NCBI GenBank assembly: GCA_963931925.1
Contig: OZ007576.1
Span: 9,558,371-9,622,370 of the forward strand
From: Onchidella celtica
Lineage: Eukaryota; Mollusca; Gastropoda; Systellommatophora; Onchidiidae
DNA length: 64,000 bases
Reading direction: 5' to 3'
This document shows, piece by piece, positions 34,334 through 46,321 of the stretch. Each line of letters begins with the position of its first letter. Positions within the stretch are counted from its first letter, which is position 1. A model generated the notes under the pieces. That model saw only the letters and a program-made list of their open reading frames with translations. It searched no databases and was not told the DNA's origin. Made by a program: the position numbers and the translations under genes.

Positions 34334-37300
34334 ATGGCAGCGACCAGGCGGCTACAAAAGGTAATCATAGCATCGAGTGTTTCATTTATGTCCCTCTTCT
34401 TTTATCTTGTCTTGTAACATTGTCCCTCGATAAAAACAAGTTATTTTTTGTTGGATATTACAGCACATGGGGCCATTTCAATTTATAAAGAGCTTCATGG
34501 AATAATTGAGCAATCTCTTTGGTCTTTCTTTCTAGATTAATCTTCCCCGCAGTTTCTAGCCACAATGAAACTGAAACCGGAGGGAAAGTGGGACGAATTC
34601 GTATTTATGTTACATAAATTTATTAAAAGATACGCTTTGAGGTACGAAGATAATTAGACACGGTTTGTTCTTAATATTCAGATCAGGCACACCGAGATAA
34701 AGGATTTCTAATGACAAGATCTGGATCTATCAAATTCAGTGGTCTGATGTATCGTTCTTACTAATCTATCTAGATTCTAGATCTAGATCTAGATCTAGAA
34801 TCTAGAATATCTAGATCTAGATCTAGAATCTAGAATATCTAGATCTAGATCTAGAATCTAGAATATCTAGATCTAGATCTAGATCTAGAATCTAGATCTA
34901 GATCTTGGATCCTAGACAATGTCACATCCTGAAATTCAGTGAGTCATTCCTGTTGAGATTGAAAAAAAAAGGATTCGATCAAGGTTCCTACCAGGGCAGT
35001 GTAACTGTCAATCCATTTTTATTCACAAGAATATGTGTAGGCCTGACACTAGTGACAGGCAGGGTCAGTTATTGTTTTCTAAATTTAGTACATGATTCAG
35101 CACAGTTCACCAGTTTATTTCCCTTCTACTTCAGTGATTTTAGTAACACAGTTTAAACACAGTTTAAATATTTGGGGTAATATTAAAATTACATCATGAA
35201 ATGTTTTTGAATGAAAAAGACTGATGAAGGACTAGATCTAGATCTATGGAATTATATGGTCCCATGGATTTAAAATCAGTTCAGAAACAGAAGGATGCTG
35301 GGAGGTTTGCATGGCATTGTGCAAGGTCTGATAAACTTTAGTAGTTTAGAAATATTTACTTATTGGGAACAGTAAGATAATTAAGAGATCAAGACAAAAA
35401 AACAAAAACTGGTTCTTTGCAGATCAAGTCTAGATCTAGGCCTACAGCAAATAGCCTTTAAAAAGAAAAAAAGTCAATATATAGATCAAGGCCCAATTAA
35501 TTATAATATAAAAACATGTTGGACTACAATGACAGAAGAGAAATTTATTATGGATATTAGCAAACAATCATGAGCTCAAGATTCATTTGATCTAACAGAT
35601 TTAGCCCCAGTTTTGAATTCGTCTCTTTTGTATTTTAACCGATTGCTCCTAAACCCTAAAAAAAAAGTGGGGGGGGGGGGGGGTGTGTGGACATTTGATG
35701 TGTTCATGTTCAGATGCTTGTATTACACTTTTATCTGCCAGGACACGCAAAAATGTGGAGGGAAATTAGGCTGGAAAATAAGATTTATTGTGACAAGAAT
35801 TGGATACTTTGAAAATTCATTTACTTGTGTCTGTGTTGGAACATACTGAAACGAAAGTCGCATTTTTTCAGTTTTGAGTTATGAATATCATGATAAACTA
35901 TGATATCTCATCTTTAATTTGGTGTAAAAATTATTGCATTTGCAGTGCTCCTTTTTTGATCGCAAAGTTATGGCTTTTAAAGGAACTTCCGAGAAAATCG
36001 CCATGAAAGATGGAGGAGCGATTTTTGTTCTCAGTGAGATGCGTGGCCTTACCATCTCCCTAGCATCGGGTACTTGTAATCAACCTATGGCTTCAAAATT
36101 TTGCATGTCTGTGCCAATATAAATGATAATGCTGTGTAAAAATTTTGTGACAATAGATTAATTAATTTTGAAGTGGTCGAGAGTTCAAAGAATTAAGAAC
36201 CCTATCATAGCTGTGATGTCAACGGCAAAATTAAAGGCATTAAGCAATATTTATCATATTTAGAGGCTGATTTGAGACATTTTCACAGAATGTAGGAAAA
36301 TAGTTGAACTTCAAGTATCGATGAAAATACAAAAATCATCAAAAAATCGGATGTTGTGTTTCATCGCGATTTTCTCCGTTTGGTCCAGCGCGACTTCCGT
36401 TGATGTTAGTGGGGCTCGCTCACACATAACTACATTGTTTCTGAGTATTTGAAAGCCATCAAAGACGTCTGGTGATTTTTAATTTATGACATCTTGTTGA
36501 GTATCAAGCAAAAGAAATTTTTAGTTGTGATGTTTGCACAGCAAGCTGGTCTTATCCCTACCCATATATTATTATGATTGACAGGAGATGTGAAAAGTGG
36601 ATTCGTAATCTTTGCCAGATCAGGCTCCGAGCCAAATTGTGCAAGGTTGTCTTGTGGCTGAATATATTTTCCCACTGATCATAAGCATCCTTTATAAGGC
36701 ATTTTGTCTAATTGTGTTATCCATTCATTAGTTGAATATATGAACACACAATGTCATTTACAGAACAGCATTTAAAACAGGCTTGTCCAACATACGGCCT
36801 GTGAACTGTAATCCGGCCCACTAAGATCGATTTTCCGGCCAACTCAGGACAAACCACCTTCTTTTTCTGTTTAGATTTTAAAGGTGTATGTTGTTTGGCC
36901 CATAAAATTTGGGTTTTGTATAAAATTTTTGTATTTTGTATACTTCTTTAATTCCATCTTGCGAAATTTGCCTTAGTGTCATTACCGGTCAGTTACAACT
37001 GGAGCAGACATGTCGTCGCCACAGGCGCCGGTCAGCAGGGTTTTGGGGGCTGGGGGTAGGGATAAATTTTATTTAATTTTGCCAGGGCATCGGCCTGTTC
37101 ATTCAAGAATAGAACCACTGTGTTTCCTGCACTTATTATCCCAGGTCGAGCAATGCAAAATGCCTATATTATTAATAATAATATTATATCTACCCTACCC
37201 CTGTAACATTGTAACAATTAGAATTGAGAGTGGACCGTGGTGGGACAAAGAGTTGCATCTATCATTCTATGCCCCACGTTCAAAAAAAGGTTAGCATTAA

Positions 37301-39656
37301 CATCATGATTCATTGTTTTACAATTGATCGATGAATTTTTATCAGTTTTGTGGCCTTAATACCTCCTGGTTGTTTAGATCACAGAAAAACGTTTAAACAT
37401 GGTAAAGTGAAGGAAGTGCCCTGGGCCAGTACACTCAGTTATCTCATGATGAAATGGGAGGGGCATGTTTTTAATCTCCAATGTATTCACAATGTGACAA
37501 TATATTTTCACTTTGGGGCCCCAGCCAAACCCAACCTATTGAGTCTGCATTTCACTCTGATCTTATGACTGTTTTATTTTTGTTTTCCAGGAATTGGGAG
37601 ACCTCAAATCACCAAATTCAGTACTCAAGAAATCATTTAGGGATATATGTGTTGATGAATCAAATATACTTTTGTGGCACGGATTAATTGTTCCAGTAAG
37701 TTGTTTGCATTGCTACAATTCTTATTTTCTTTAAAAAGAGTGTTATTTCAAAACTATAGAGTATGTTGTTGCTCTGTAATGAAATAAGACTCTGATACAT
37801 TCTCAGTAATTTGTAGGTATATTTGCATGCGCACAACAGATTGTTTCTATCATTTGTAAATTGTATGTATTCTTTTTCAAACAGAAACATGTTGGGATTT
37901 GCGGTTAGTTTTTCATTTATTTTAATTCAGTGAAAGTGTTGGGATATATCAGAATTTGCCTTTCACATTTTGGGAGCAAAGTTTTCTTTACTTTTCTGAT
38001 CACCAGGAGGACCATCCCTAACTGGGTTTCTTCACAGCTTTGTTAATGATGTATTTATTTTATCCAGAAAGCTCAGAAATTGTCTTTCACAGATACATGT
38101 ACCAAATGTTTTACCACCCCCCTCCTAACCAGCAATGAGTTTATTGTAATAAGTAATATGCAAAATTTATCCAATTCATTTTGTTCTTTAATTAAGATGT
38201 CCTGTATGTGAACCTTTTCATGACTACTTTAAATGGATTAGCATTTAGTTAGAAACATCATAAATGTTTCTGTACTGTAATGTATGAGCTACCACAAAGG
38301 AGAAAGAAACACTGGTGTCAATCATGCCTGATGCCTACCTACCAAAAATTTTGAACAGTTGTTATACCAGACAGCAGTTGTCAGATGGATAAGTTACTGC
38401 CTGATGTACATGTATTAATTATGTCTAGAGTGGGGTCGCTAGTTGTATGGTTGGTTGACTGGCTGAATAATGGTCAGATCGCTGAGTAACGGCAGAGAAT
38501 GTTTGCATCAGACATCACCTTTTCAGAGTTGTTGTCATATGTAGTTTACGTGAGAACAAAGTTGTGATTATATGCCACTAGTCATGTCTGTACATATTAT
38601 TGTTATATTATATCCACAGGAAAACCCACCATACAACAAAGGAGCTTTCAAAATAGAAATATGCTTTCCAGCAGAATATCCTTTCAAACCTCCAAAAGTC
38701 ATATTCAAAACAAAAATTTACCACCCAAACATTGATGAGAAAGGCCAGGTATGCCTGCCCATCATTAATGCAGAAAACTGGAAACCAGCTACTAAAACAG
38801 ACCAAGGTAACTGATGGTGCAAACTAATGTTCTCTGGCTTTAAATTTAAAATACTCAACCACAGTACATGTGTGTGTGTTTGGAAAAAAAAGGGGGGGGG
38901 GGGGGGAAGGAATAATTCAATTGCCGATTCTTTTTACTTTTTGTCATGATGTCTCTGCATGTAATAGTAATCTTTTAGCATATTTTCAGACAATTTTGTT
39001 TTTGTTTCATTACAGAAATGCACATGGATTTATTGTACTTTCAGATCACACTCTTTCATTGTAAAAGTTTCAAAACTTTTTTTAGAACAGCTGCACATTA
39101 AGTAAGGACTTCCTCGGTATGTTTTTGTGCTTTCAAGTAAATGTAGCAATACATAGTATGGAACTTGCGACCAGAATGCAACTGATGGTTATCAGTTTCA
39201 GTGAATGAAACATTTGATCTATTTACTGTCCATGGTAAAAGATCCGGAGAGACAAACCACAGATTTGGGGAGAAGGGGTTAATGAATGAAATGATAAAGG
39301 CTTGAATAAATAGTCTTATTTTTCCATCTTCTGATTTCGATATTTTTTTATATGTTTAATTGGTTTTCCCTAATGCTGCTTTGGCACTTTATATGGTCCA
39401 GCAGAGAAGCTGAATGTCTGACAGAATATGATCCCATTTCAGTTTTTAAAAAAAGTGTCCTTGAAAAATTAATGAAATGCATTTTCTGTGTGTGATTTCA
39501 GTGGTGAGTTCTCTGATTGCTCTGATAAATGACCCAGAACCAGAACATCCGCTGCGTCCAGACTTGGCAGAGGAATACACCAAAGACAAGAAAAAGTTCA
39601 TGAAAAATGCAGAGGAACATACCAAAAAATTCAGTGAAAAACGACCTGCTGATTGA
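34334..39656 (+). CDS. UBE2L3: Ubiquitin-conjugating enzyme E2 L3 (UbcH7-type), 4 coding exons, 157 aa
   Basis: This E2 takes ubiquitin from E1 on its active-site cysteine and passes it to HECT or RING-between-RING E3 ligases such as parkin and HHARI. Coding exons: 34334-34360, 37591-37695, 38620-38806, 39502-39656 (474 nt including TGA), with GT-AG junctions and compatible phases. The ATG opens MAATRRLQK, as in the family. The UBC fold spans the whole protein. The active-site Cys89 is in GQVCLP after YHPNIDEKG. Phe66 (YPFKPP) corresponds to human Phe63, which contacts E3s. Pro91 and His122 correspond to human Pro88 and His119, residues linked to cysteine-only reactivity. It is 3 residues longer than human UBE2L3 (154 aa), with the extra residues in exon 2 (helix 1 region). 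Intron 1 is 3.2 kb and holds satellite and SINE sequence. UBE2L6 or a pseudogene is unlikely given introns and full conservation. Confidence 0.97.
34768..34905. repeat. 28-bp AGATCT-type satellite in UBE2L3 intron 1
   Basis: About four copies of a 28-bp unit built from ATCTAG hexamers plus a GAATCTAGAAT spacer. The word GAATAT recurs at 34805, 34833 and 34861. Almost every part is palindromic. Smaller clusters of the same hexamers occur at 35230-35245, 55426-55530 and 55975-56100. Confidence 0.92.
36945..37105 (-). mobile_element. SINE tail fragment in UBE2L3 intron 1
   Basis: It matches the tail half of the SINE at 27757-28160 through AAATTTGCCTT, TTACAACTGGAGCAGACA, GCCGGTC and ATTTTATTTAATTTTGCC (plus-strand reading). 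The tRNA-like head is absent. The similarity stops near 37100. Confidence 0.65.
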
Positions 39657-40012
39657 AAAACTTGTGGTTAGAATGAACTTACTCCGCCCCCTTCTTTGTT
39701 GTGCTGACAATGGAGTATGGTTGGATTGTCCTAAATGATGGTGATGATGTATGCTTACCCTTTAATATTTCCACTTTTTATATTGTATTTGTGAGAGCTT
39801 GGATCCAGAATGAGTGTTTGGTAGAATGGGCTAATGGGAGTGAATCCTGAACAAATGTTAGTGACTTCTGTACGTAATTCATCTCAGTAAAAGTTTAATT
39901 ATTTGTTGATGTGCTCACTGTGTAACATTGTGGCTAATGTCAGTGCCATTGATTGACTGAACCCTTAAAGGGAATGCAGAAATTTTACTGCAGGGACATT
40001 TATTTACCTGTT

Positions 40013-40138
40013 TGCTAATTTTGAAAGATGATTTATCTGTTGCTTAATTTTGAGAGGTGACTTATCTGTTGGTTAGTTTTGAGAAATAACTTATTATCTG
40101 TTGGTTATTTTGAGAGATGATTTATTATTTGTGGCTTG
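40013..40138 (+). repeat. imperfect ~32-bp tandem repeat, four units, downstream of UBE2L3
   Basis: Four diverged units share the pattern TTTTGAGAGATGA, TTTATCTGTTG and a short spacer. It lies 360 bp after the UBE2L3 stop, so it is probably in the 3' UTR. Confidence 0.8.
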
Positions 40139-40310
40139 ATTCAAAGGTATATTAAAGTTTCATTAAAATTACTACTGTATTATGTAAAATTATTTTTAAG
40201 AAACAACAATTAGTCATTTTTCATGATAGTGAAATGTTTTATAACTAACGCTTATAATAGACAAGGGAAAGAAATAGGATTATGGTCATCATTTTAAGGT
40301 AATGAGTAAT

Positions 40311-40316
40311 AATAAA
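40311..40316 (+). terminator. candidate UBE2L3 polyadenylation signal
   Basis: An AATAAA hexamer lies 655 bp after the UBE2L3 stop codon, followed by T-rich sequence. Other downstream hexamers exist, so this is only the nearest good candidate. Confidence 0.35.
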
Positions 40317-42043
40317 CTTTAATGTTTTACTCTTTTAGTTACATTAGGCAATGTTTATGTGACTGTGGTATATGGTCTGTCTATGAAAATCTATTTGTGC
40401 CACCTCATATGTAGCTGGTAATAGGTCTGTGATATGACACTTACCCCCTTCTGTACCACTTTGAAGCAACTACCTTATGAGTTCATTTAATTTGATGACT
40501 AGAACACTATGCTACAGCAATTATCTTTCCCACAGCTTTTTGGCTTAGTTTTATATCTTTTTTGGGGAGACACATTCCCCTCTATGATTCTCCAAGATAA
40601 AACTGTGGATGCTAAGCAAACATGTCATCTGTTTCTCAGGTTTCACTGATTTTATTACTGAATGTCCAATAATTAGGGTAGGAATACCTGGATGAAAAGT
40701 TTTGTTGTTGTGTGTTTTTTTCAAAACCTGCTTAATCTGAGCTCTATTTTAAGATCATCTTTTAATGTTGCATACATATGTATGCAGAACTGTAAAGACC
40801 TGGGGTCAGAGATGATCTTCAGAAAACATCGGACATATTAAAACTATAATAAAAGTAGATTATTTGATCATATGTACAAAGACATCCTTAAAATAATAGA
40901 TCAGTACTTTTTCTAAATCTTCAAAACAGTATTTCAAGAATTTTTGTTTATTATTAAACCAGGCCAGTGCGACCCTGGAACTTATTATGCAGTCTACCTA
41001 GTGTTATTTGCATGGACCCAGAAAAGACTTTAGTTTAGTTCTAAAATGGCTTATTGGGGACAGTGTTCACCCATGGAAGTAAATCTCAATGACAATCTGT
41101 TGGGAAAGGAAGTTACAAGTAATTAAGTATCGTTTTGGTTGTAATGGTGTATGTGAGGAATCATGTAATATATCCATGAATGGCAAATAGTGCATTGTGT
41201 CCAAATTTAAAGTTAGCCATCAGTCATTTAATTTATTTCTGTGCAATTTAATTCCCAATGAAGAATTGGAAAAAAAAAACAGTGTTCTTTTCTGATTTAA
41301 TTCATTTTCATGATACTGATTGAAAATGCAGAGAATACAGCTTTGTGGAGTAACATCCGGACGTATGTCATCACCAGAATTTATGTCTTCGTATGAATGT
41401 ACGCAATTCAGCCTTTTGTTTTCCTCTCTTAAGAATGGCATTGTGTTTAACTCTGCACATGCTTTTCCTCATTGCCTACCGAATCTTCGCATAAATTTAC
41501 TGTTACTGTGTAAATCTAGATAATGTGCCAAGAGAAAATTATATGTCAAATAAATTTGATTGATTACCAATTGTTGCCAGAAATGAGTTGGTAATTGGAA
41601 ATAACTTCAAATTAATGTAGGTCAATGCTATTGCTAGTGATAATGACTTAACTTTGATCTTACTAGTGCTGCCATTGTTGATTTCATTGACTCAGGACTT
41701 TGAATATTCCATAACAATTTGCCAGTAATAATGTAAAACCTACTTCATACAAATGCCAATACAATAACAGTTCAGGGCACCTACACGAGTACTTGAAATT
41801 TTCTCTTAAAATTCTGCGTGCAATTATAAAAAAACTTCATACTTTTACCCCCGAATGTCATACCTAACACCAAAGAGGTATATAACAGTTTCAGCATCCA
41901 AATGGGAGCAGAGAAATGATAGATCCATTTTTATAAGGTACAGCTGCAGATTTACATTTGAAGAACAGAAATTACATGTATATTCCATAATAAATTTGAT
42001 ATATGATCTTGTGAAATTAGCTGCATAACCCACACCCACATGA

Positions 42044-42479
42044 CAGACCTCCCTAGTATTACGGAATTGCCGTAATCATTACAGAAAACGAGGTCCAATT
42101 ACGGGATTACGAAAATCGTCGGTAAATTACGAATTTCCGACAAATTAGAGAAAAAATTATAATAACGAATATAATTTTACGAATGAATCAAAGGCCGAAT
42201 GATTCGAGCTGTTTGGTTGGCTTCCGATCTTTAGGCCTACCGCTCTACTGCGCATGCGTTCATCACTTGTCTTCTTCCGACTACCCCATGTGAATTTCTC
42301 TCCTCATTCATTCAATTCAGTTCTCGAGCTAGAACAGTGAAGTGTCCATTTAATCTGCGTGTACCCCTGTGAATTTTTCTTGGATATTTTATGTTGGTCT
42401 CATTACAGAATTTTTGTTCAGATTACAGAAAAATTATGAATCCATTACAGAATTTTGAATTCCAAACTAGGGAGGTCTG
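42044..42479. mobile_element. 436-bp MITE with 13-bp perfect inverted ends and 6-bp target duplication
   Basis: Both ends are CAGACCTCCCTAG in inverted orientation (42044-42056 and 42467-42479). An exact 6-bp repeat, ACATGA, flanks the element at 42038-42043 and 42480-42485. Internal GATTACAGAA-like words occur near both ends in opposite orientation. The central part (42190-42340) is GC-richer and includes TGCGCATGCG at 42248-42257, an NRF1-like site. There is no coding frame. Ends and target size match the hAT-like element in syntaxin intron 7, so it looks like a deleted relative. Confidence 0.86.
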
Positions 42480-45056
42480 ACATGACAATTGACATTGGAA
42501 ATTGGTTTTGTTCTGATTTTTGATAAATCAACCCAACATCTCTGATGTCAAGATCTCAGAAAATGAAATCTTGAAATGAAAAAATTAATATGGCAGTGCT
42601 GGAGTCACATGGCTTTTGCTACTTTTTTTCAGTGTGATTGCACTTTGCTTTTTGCTGGTAACTTGAGTGGCTGATTACAATTGGTCTACTTTATATGCTA
42701 TTGCACAGCTATGAATTTTGTTCTCTAAAATTGAGAAAACATTACAAAAGTTGAACGTAAGTGAGGACTTTCAATGGCAGAATACGTACATATATTGTGT
42801 TCGAGCAGCCTTGTGGAAGGGGACAAGCTGAACAATGCCTCTGTGGTGGTCAGGCAAAGTTGTGATGATGTCACCGATGCCTTGGATGACAGCTAATAAG
42901 TTTGCTTTCTTCTTTGCTTGATCTAAGAAATCAGTTGCATGTTTTTTATATAAAATATTCTTAACCGTACCCTGACATAAATGTAAAAACTTAAGTGTTG
43001 ATTCATTGCAAGAATTTTCTCAAATAGCCACGGTCATAAACATACGATAAATTGAACAGGATAGCCTGATTTGTCTGTGTACAGTTTGTGTTGTGTAACT
43101 GTAAAATAGGTTTAGTGTACTTACAGTCATCATCTTGAGACTATTCAGCAAATGATGTGGGCCAATTTTTTTTTTTTTTTAAACAATAATGAATGAACCT
43201 TAAAATTTGATGACCTGCCCACTTTGGTTGCTGCAAGCTTGAAAATTTCACAAAGAAATTACACGCATTAGGAAACTTAATAACGAAGGCAATAGTCCAA
43301 TCCAAATTGAAATATAGGTTGACATTTGTGATCACCCCAACAGATAACATTTTATTCCAGTTTAACTCACTGAAGACAGTTGACAGGACTGGATCATTGT
43401 AACAAGTCAACATCATATTCTTCTGAAATAATCATCTGTTAACTTGCTGACAGCCCTGATCCAATACTATTAAATCACAGGCCTCTTTTAAGAATACGTG
43501 TAATAGGTATAGAAAATGTGCATTTTTGTTTTCTTCTGATGTCCTACATAATAAAAGATTGTAATCCAGTTTTAATTGCTCACAAAGTGCTCTTTATGCC
43601 TTACCAGTCCATGTTTTGAAAAGGATTACACTCTTAAAAACTGCACAAATTGTGATCGAGTTTTCCCTATTTTAACAATTTCTGTGGAAACGTCAGGATC
43701 AAAATGCTGTAAGTAAGTTATTTCTGTAATGTTGGAAATAAAGTGAGCAAGGTTGTGTGGAAATTGTGAAGACAAAATTTTGTTTTTTGGGGCAAAAAAA
43801 ACAAAAACAAACCAGGAATCACAACAAATTAAAAGAGTATCTATGGTGTACATGTAGTTGGTCAGCAAAATTCATGATGATGTTTTATGGGACAAGAGGA
43901 AGCTGAAATTTTTTTAAGTTGGGACTCTTTAGCAAGTGATTTGAGTTTCTTCTCTACAATGCACTTTGAATTTCTTTGTTTCTTATAATACAAAGGAACT
44001 TTGGTGACAACTCATATAGCTTGATTTTCATAAATATATCCTGGAAAGAGAGATTGATGAAATAAATAGAGGTGTACACTGTATGTACCATGTCCCAGCC
44101 AACTTGACAAAAAAAGTCATAATTTTTTGTGGAACTAAAATGTTCAGCAGTGACCTAGTCATTTAGGATGTGGAAATTTGAGGAAATTGGGATAATTTTT
44201 GAAAAGCTAGACTTATTTCTATACACTTTGAACCTGACATGAAGACTATATGTGCCAGAATTCAGGACAGTTGGACTCTTCTGCTGAAAAAGGACTTAGC
44301 ATCCAAAAAAGACATCACAGAAGGGCACCATCCATTAGTACCAGTATTATTTTGCAAACTGTTTACTAGTTGTGGCATGACCATTTGCATAGAATTGGGC
44401 GTTGCTCAGTAGTCTTATTTTGATGCCTCGACCATTTTTAGACAGACAACAACACATGAAAAGCACACAGAATTAATGTAAGTACATGTATTTCAATTGT
44501 CCAAATCTCCAAGCAGGCTAGTGGTGGATAACCAGGAGTAGAGTTCCCTCCCCATCCTTTGTCCAACAAGGGCTTAACAACCATGACACTATTTTAAGAG
44601 CACAAATTTCACCATTCAATTTGTAATCAGATTGTTACACATATGAAATTAAGACACATCTTTTCATCGTGGATGAGAATAACAGCTGGCTGAAATTTCA
44701 AAAATGCCATAGGTGCATAAAAATGAAGATGGTATTCTATGTGTAACAATATCATGTGATGTTGGCTTTTCTAGAATGATACATGCATAAAAACAATTTC
44801 AAAATCATTAGCTGCCTATTACATGTATTTGGGAGTGAAAAATGTTCATTCAGTTGAATCAATCATCTGACCCTGAAACTTTTCATACCACAGCACAATG
44901 GCAGATTTGTGGTACATGTAGTAGCAACAGTGGTAGATTGTTCACAGAAGACTGGATGTTTCTTGATAAATCAAGTCAGTTGTTGATAACCTTGCAATAA
45001 GTCAGTCACATGTTGTTGTGCTTCATTTGTATACAGAGGACTGAGTTGTACATATG
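42480..45056. other. gene-free AT-rich stretch
   Basis: No conserved exon or structured repeat was recognised. The frames at 43141-43416 and 43626-43868 (minus) have no motif and start at arbitrary positions. Confidence 0.45.
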
Positions 45057-45095
45057 AGATGCCTTTAGTGACTTGTAAGAATCAGATTTGTGAAT
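45057..45095 (+). repeat. 39-bp dispersed direct repeat, copy 1
   Basis: It is identical to 47700-47738 except for one T/C difference, with shared core GTGACTTGTAAGAATCAGAT. No further homology was seen on either side. The origin is unknown. Confidence 0.88.
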
Positions 45096-45480
45096 GTGAT
45101 TGCACTTCTAGGCTGTTGGTCATTCTTTGTTGTTACTTTTTCCTCTATTTGTTTGTACACGTAAATTTATTTATCATTGATTTTTCGAAAATAAAATGTC
45201 TTGTACATATCAGATTTTCCTTTGAGCATCAAACGTGAAATGTTTTCACCCTGCAGTTTTTAATAGTAATTTTCCATCAGACAGAATATAAACCATTGCA
45301 AGACAACCATTCTTCAGTCTTCAGCTCAATATTTTCTGTTTTGTTTTCGCTTAAAAACAAAAACACTGAACATGTGCAGGGAAAGAATAAAATCTGTACA
45401 ATGTATTATGTAAATAAAAGGAAATTAGTACCTTATATTCTGTCTTAATGAAAAGAATTGTGTCAACCATGATGCTAATA

Positions 45481-46309
45481 CCCCATGGACACAGCTGGAC
45501 GATCTAGATTTTGCAGATGACTTGGCACTATTGTCGCACACACACGACCAGATGCAAGCAAAGACTACAGCTCTAAACAAAATTTCAGAATCTATTGGAT
45601 TGAGGATACATCCTGCGAAGTCGAAGGTCCTAAAAATTGTTGCACCCCCAAGCGAACAAGTCAAAGTAGGAGATCAACCACTGGAAGATGTAGAGTCCTT
45701 CTGCTATCTTGGTAGTATCATTGACAATAAGGGAGGAACAGAGGCAGAAGTCAAAGCACGAATTGGAAAGGCACAGGCAGCTTTCACGTCCTTAAGCAAG
45801 ATTTGGAGAACCAAGGATATATCTCTAAAAACAAAGCTGAGGATATTCAACTCAAACGTGAAGTCAGTCCTGTTGTATGGATGTGAGACTTGGAATGCGT
45901 CCCAGGCCTCCATAAAGAGAATCCAAGTTTTCATCAACAGATGTTTGAGGAAGCTACTTAAGATCAGATGGACAGACAAGGTCAGCAATGAAATTGTTTG
46001 GAAAAGAACAAGACAGAGCCCAGTCAGAGAGGAAATTGGTAGGAGGCGATGGAGATGGATCGGCCACACTCTCAGGAGGCCAGGAAACAGCATCGCGAAG
46101 AAGGTATTGGATTGGAATCCCCAGGGCAAGAGATCAAGAGGAAGGCCGCGCGGAACGTGGAGAAGAGCCAGAGAAAATGATGTGCAACGAAGCGGAAAGA
46201 CTTGGAATAATGTAAAGAGGCTGGCCCATGATAGAGAGGGATGGAAAGTGTTTGTTGGTGGCCTATACCCTGATCCAGGGTGAGAAAGGCAATGATGATG
46301 ATGATGATG
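45481..46309 (+). mobile_element. 5'-truncated RTE-like LINE with (GAT)n tail
   Basis: The insertion is flanked by ATGATGCTAATA at 45469-45480 and 46310-46321, a 12-bp target duplication that merges with the (GAT)n 3' tail (46291-46309). The body holds only the last part of the reverse transcriptase. The absence of RNase H, the Arg-rich C-terminus and the trinucleotide tail point to an RTE-related clade. It is heavily truncated at the 5' end and cannot move by itself. The open frame suggests a recent insertion. Confidence 0.9.
45483..46283 (+). pseudogene. C-terminal reverse transcriptase fragment of an RTE-like LINE
   Basis: The frame is open from the 5' border to TGA at 46281-46283. It begins inside the reverse transcriptase catalytic motif, LDFADDLALLSH, where the two Asp residues bind metal. 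Downstream are the conserved blocks KSKVLKI, FCYLGSII, KTKLRIFNSNV and LLYGCETW, then RRRWRWIGHTLRR and KRSRGRPRGTWRR. The endonuclease and most of the polymerase are missing. There is no native start: the nearest codon read as a start (45522) is TTG. It is a dead fragment without host function. Confidence 0.92.
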
Positions 46310-46321
46310 ATGATGCTAATA

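Noticed and set aside
35990-36375. Inverted similarity around GAGAAAATCGC
   Set aside because: Only about 15 bp match around each side with many differences and no clear borders or target duplication.
45704-46129. 141-codon minus-strand frame
   Set aside because: It is the antisense shadow of the LINE reverse transcriptase fragment.
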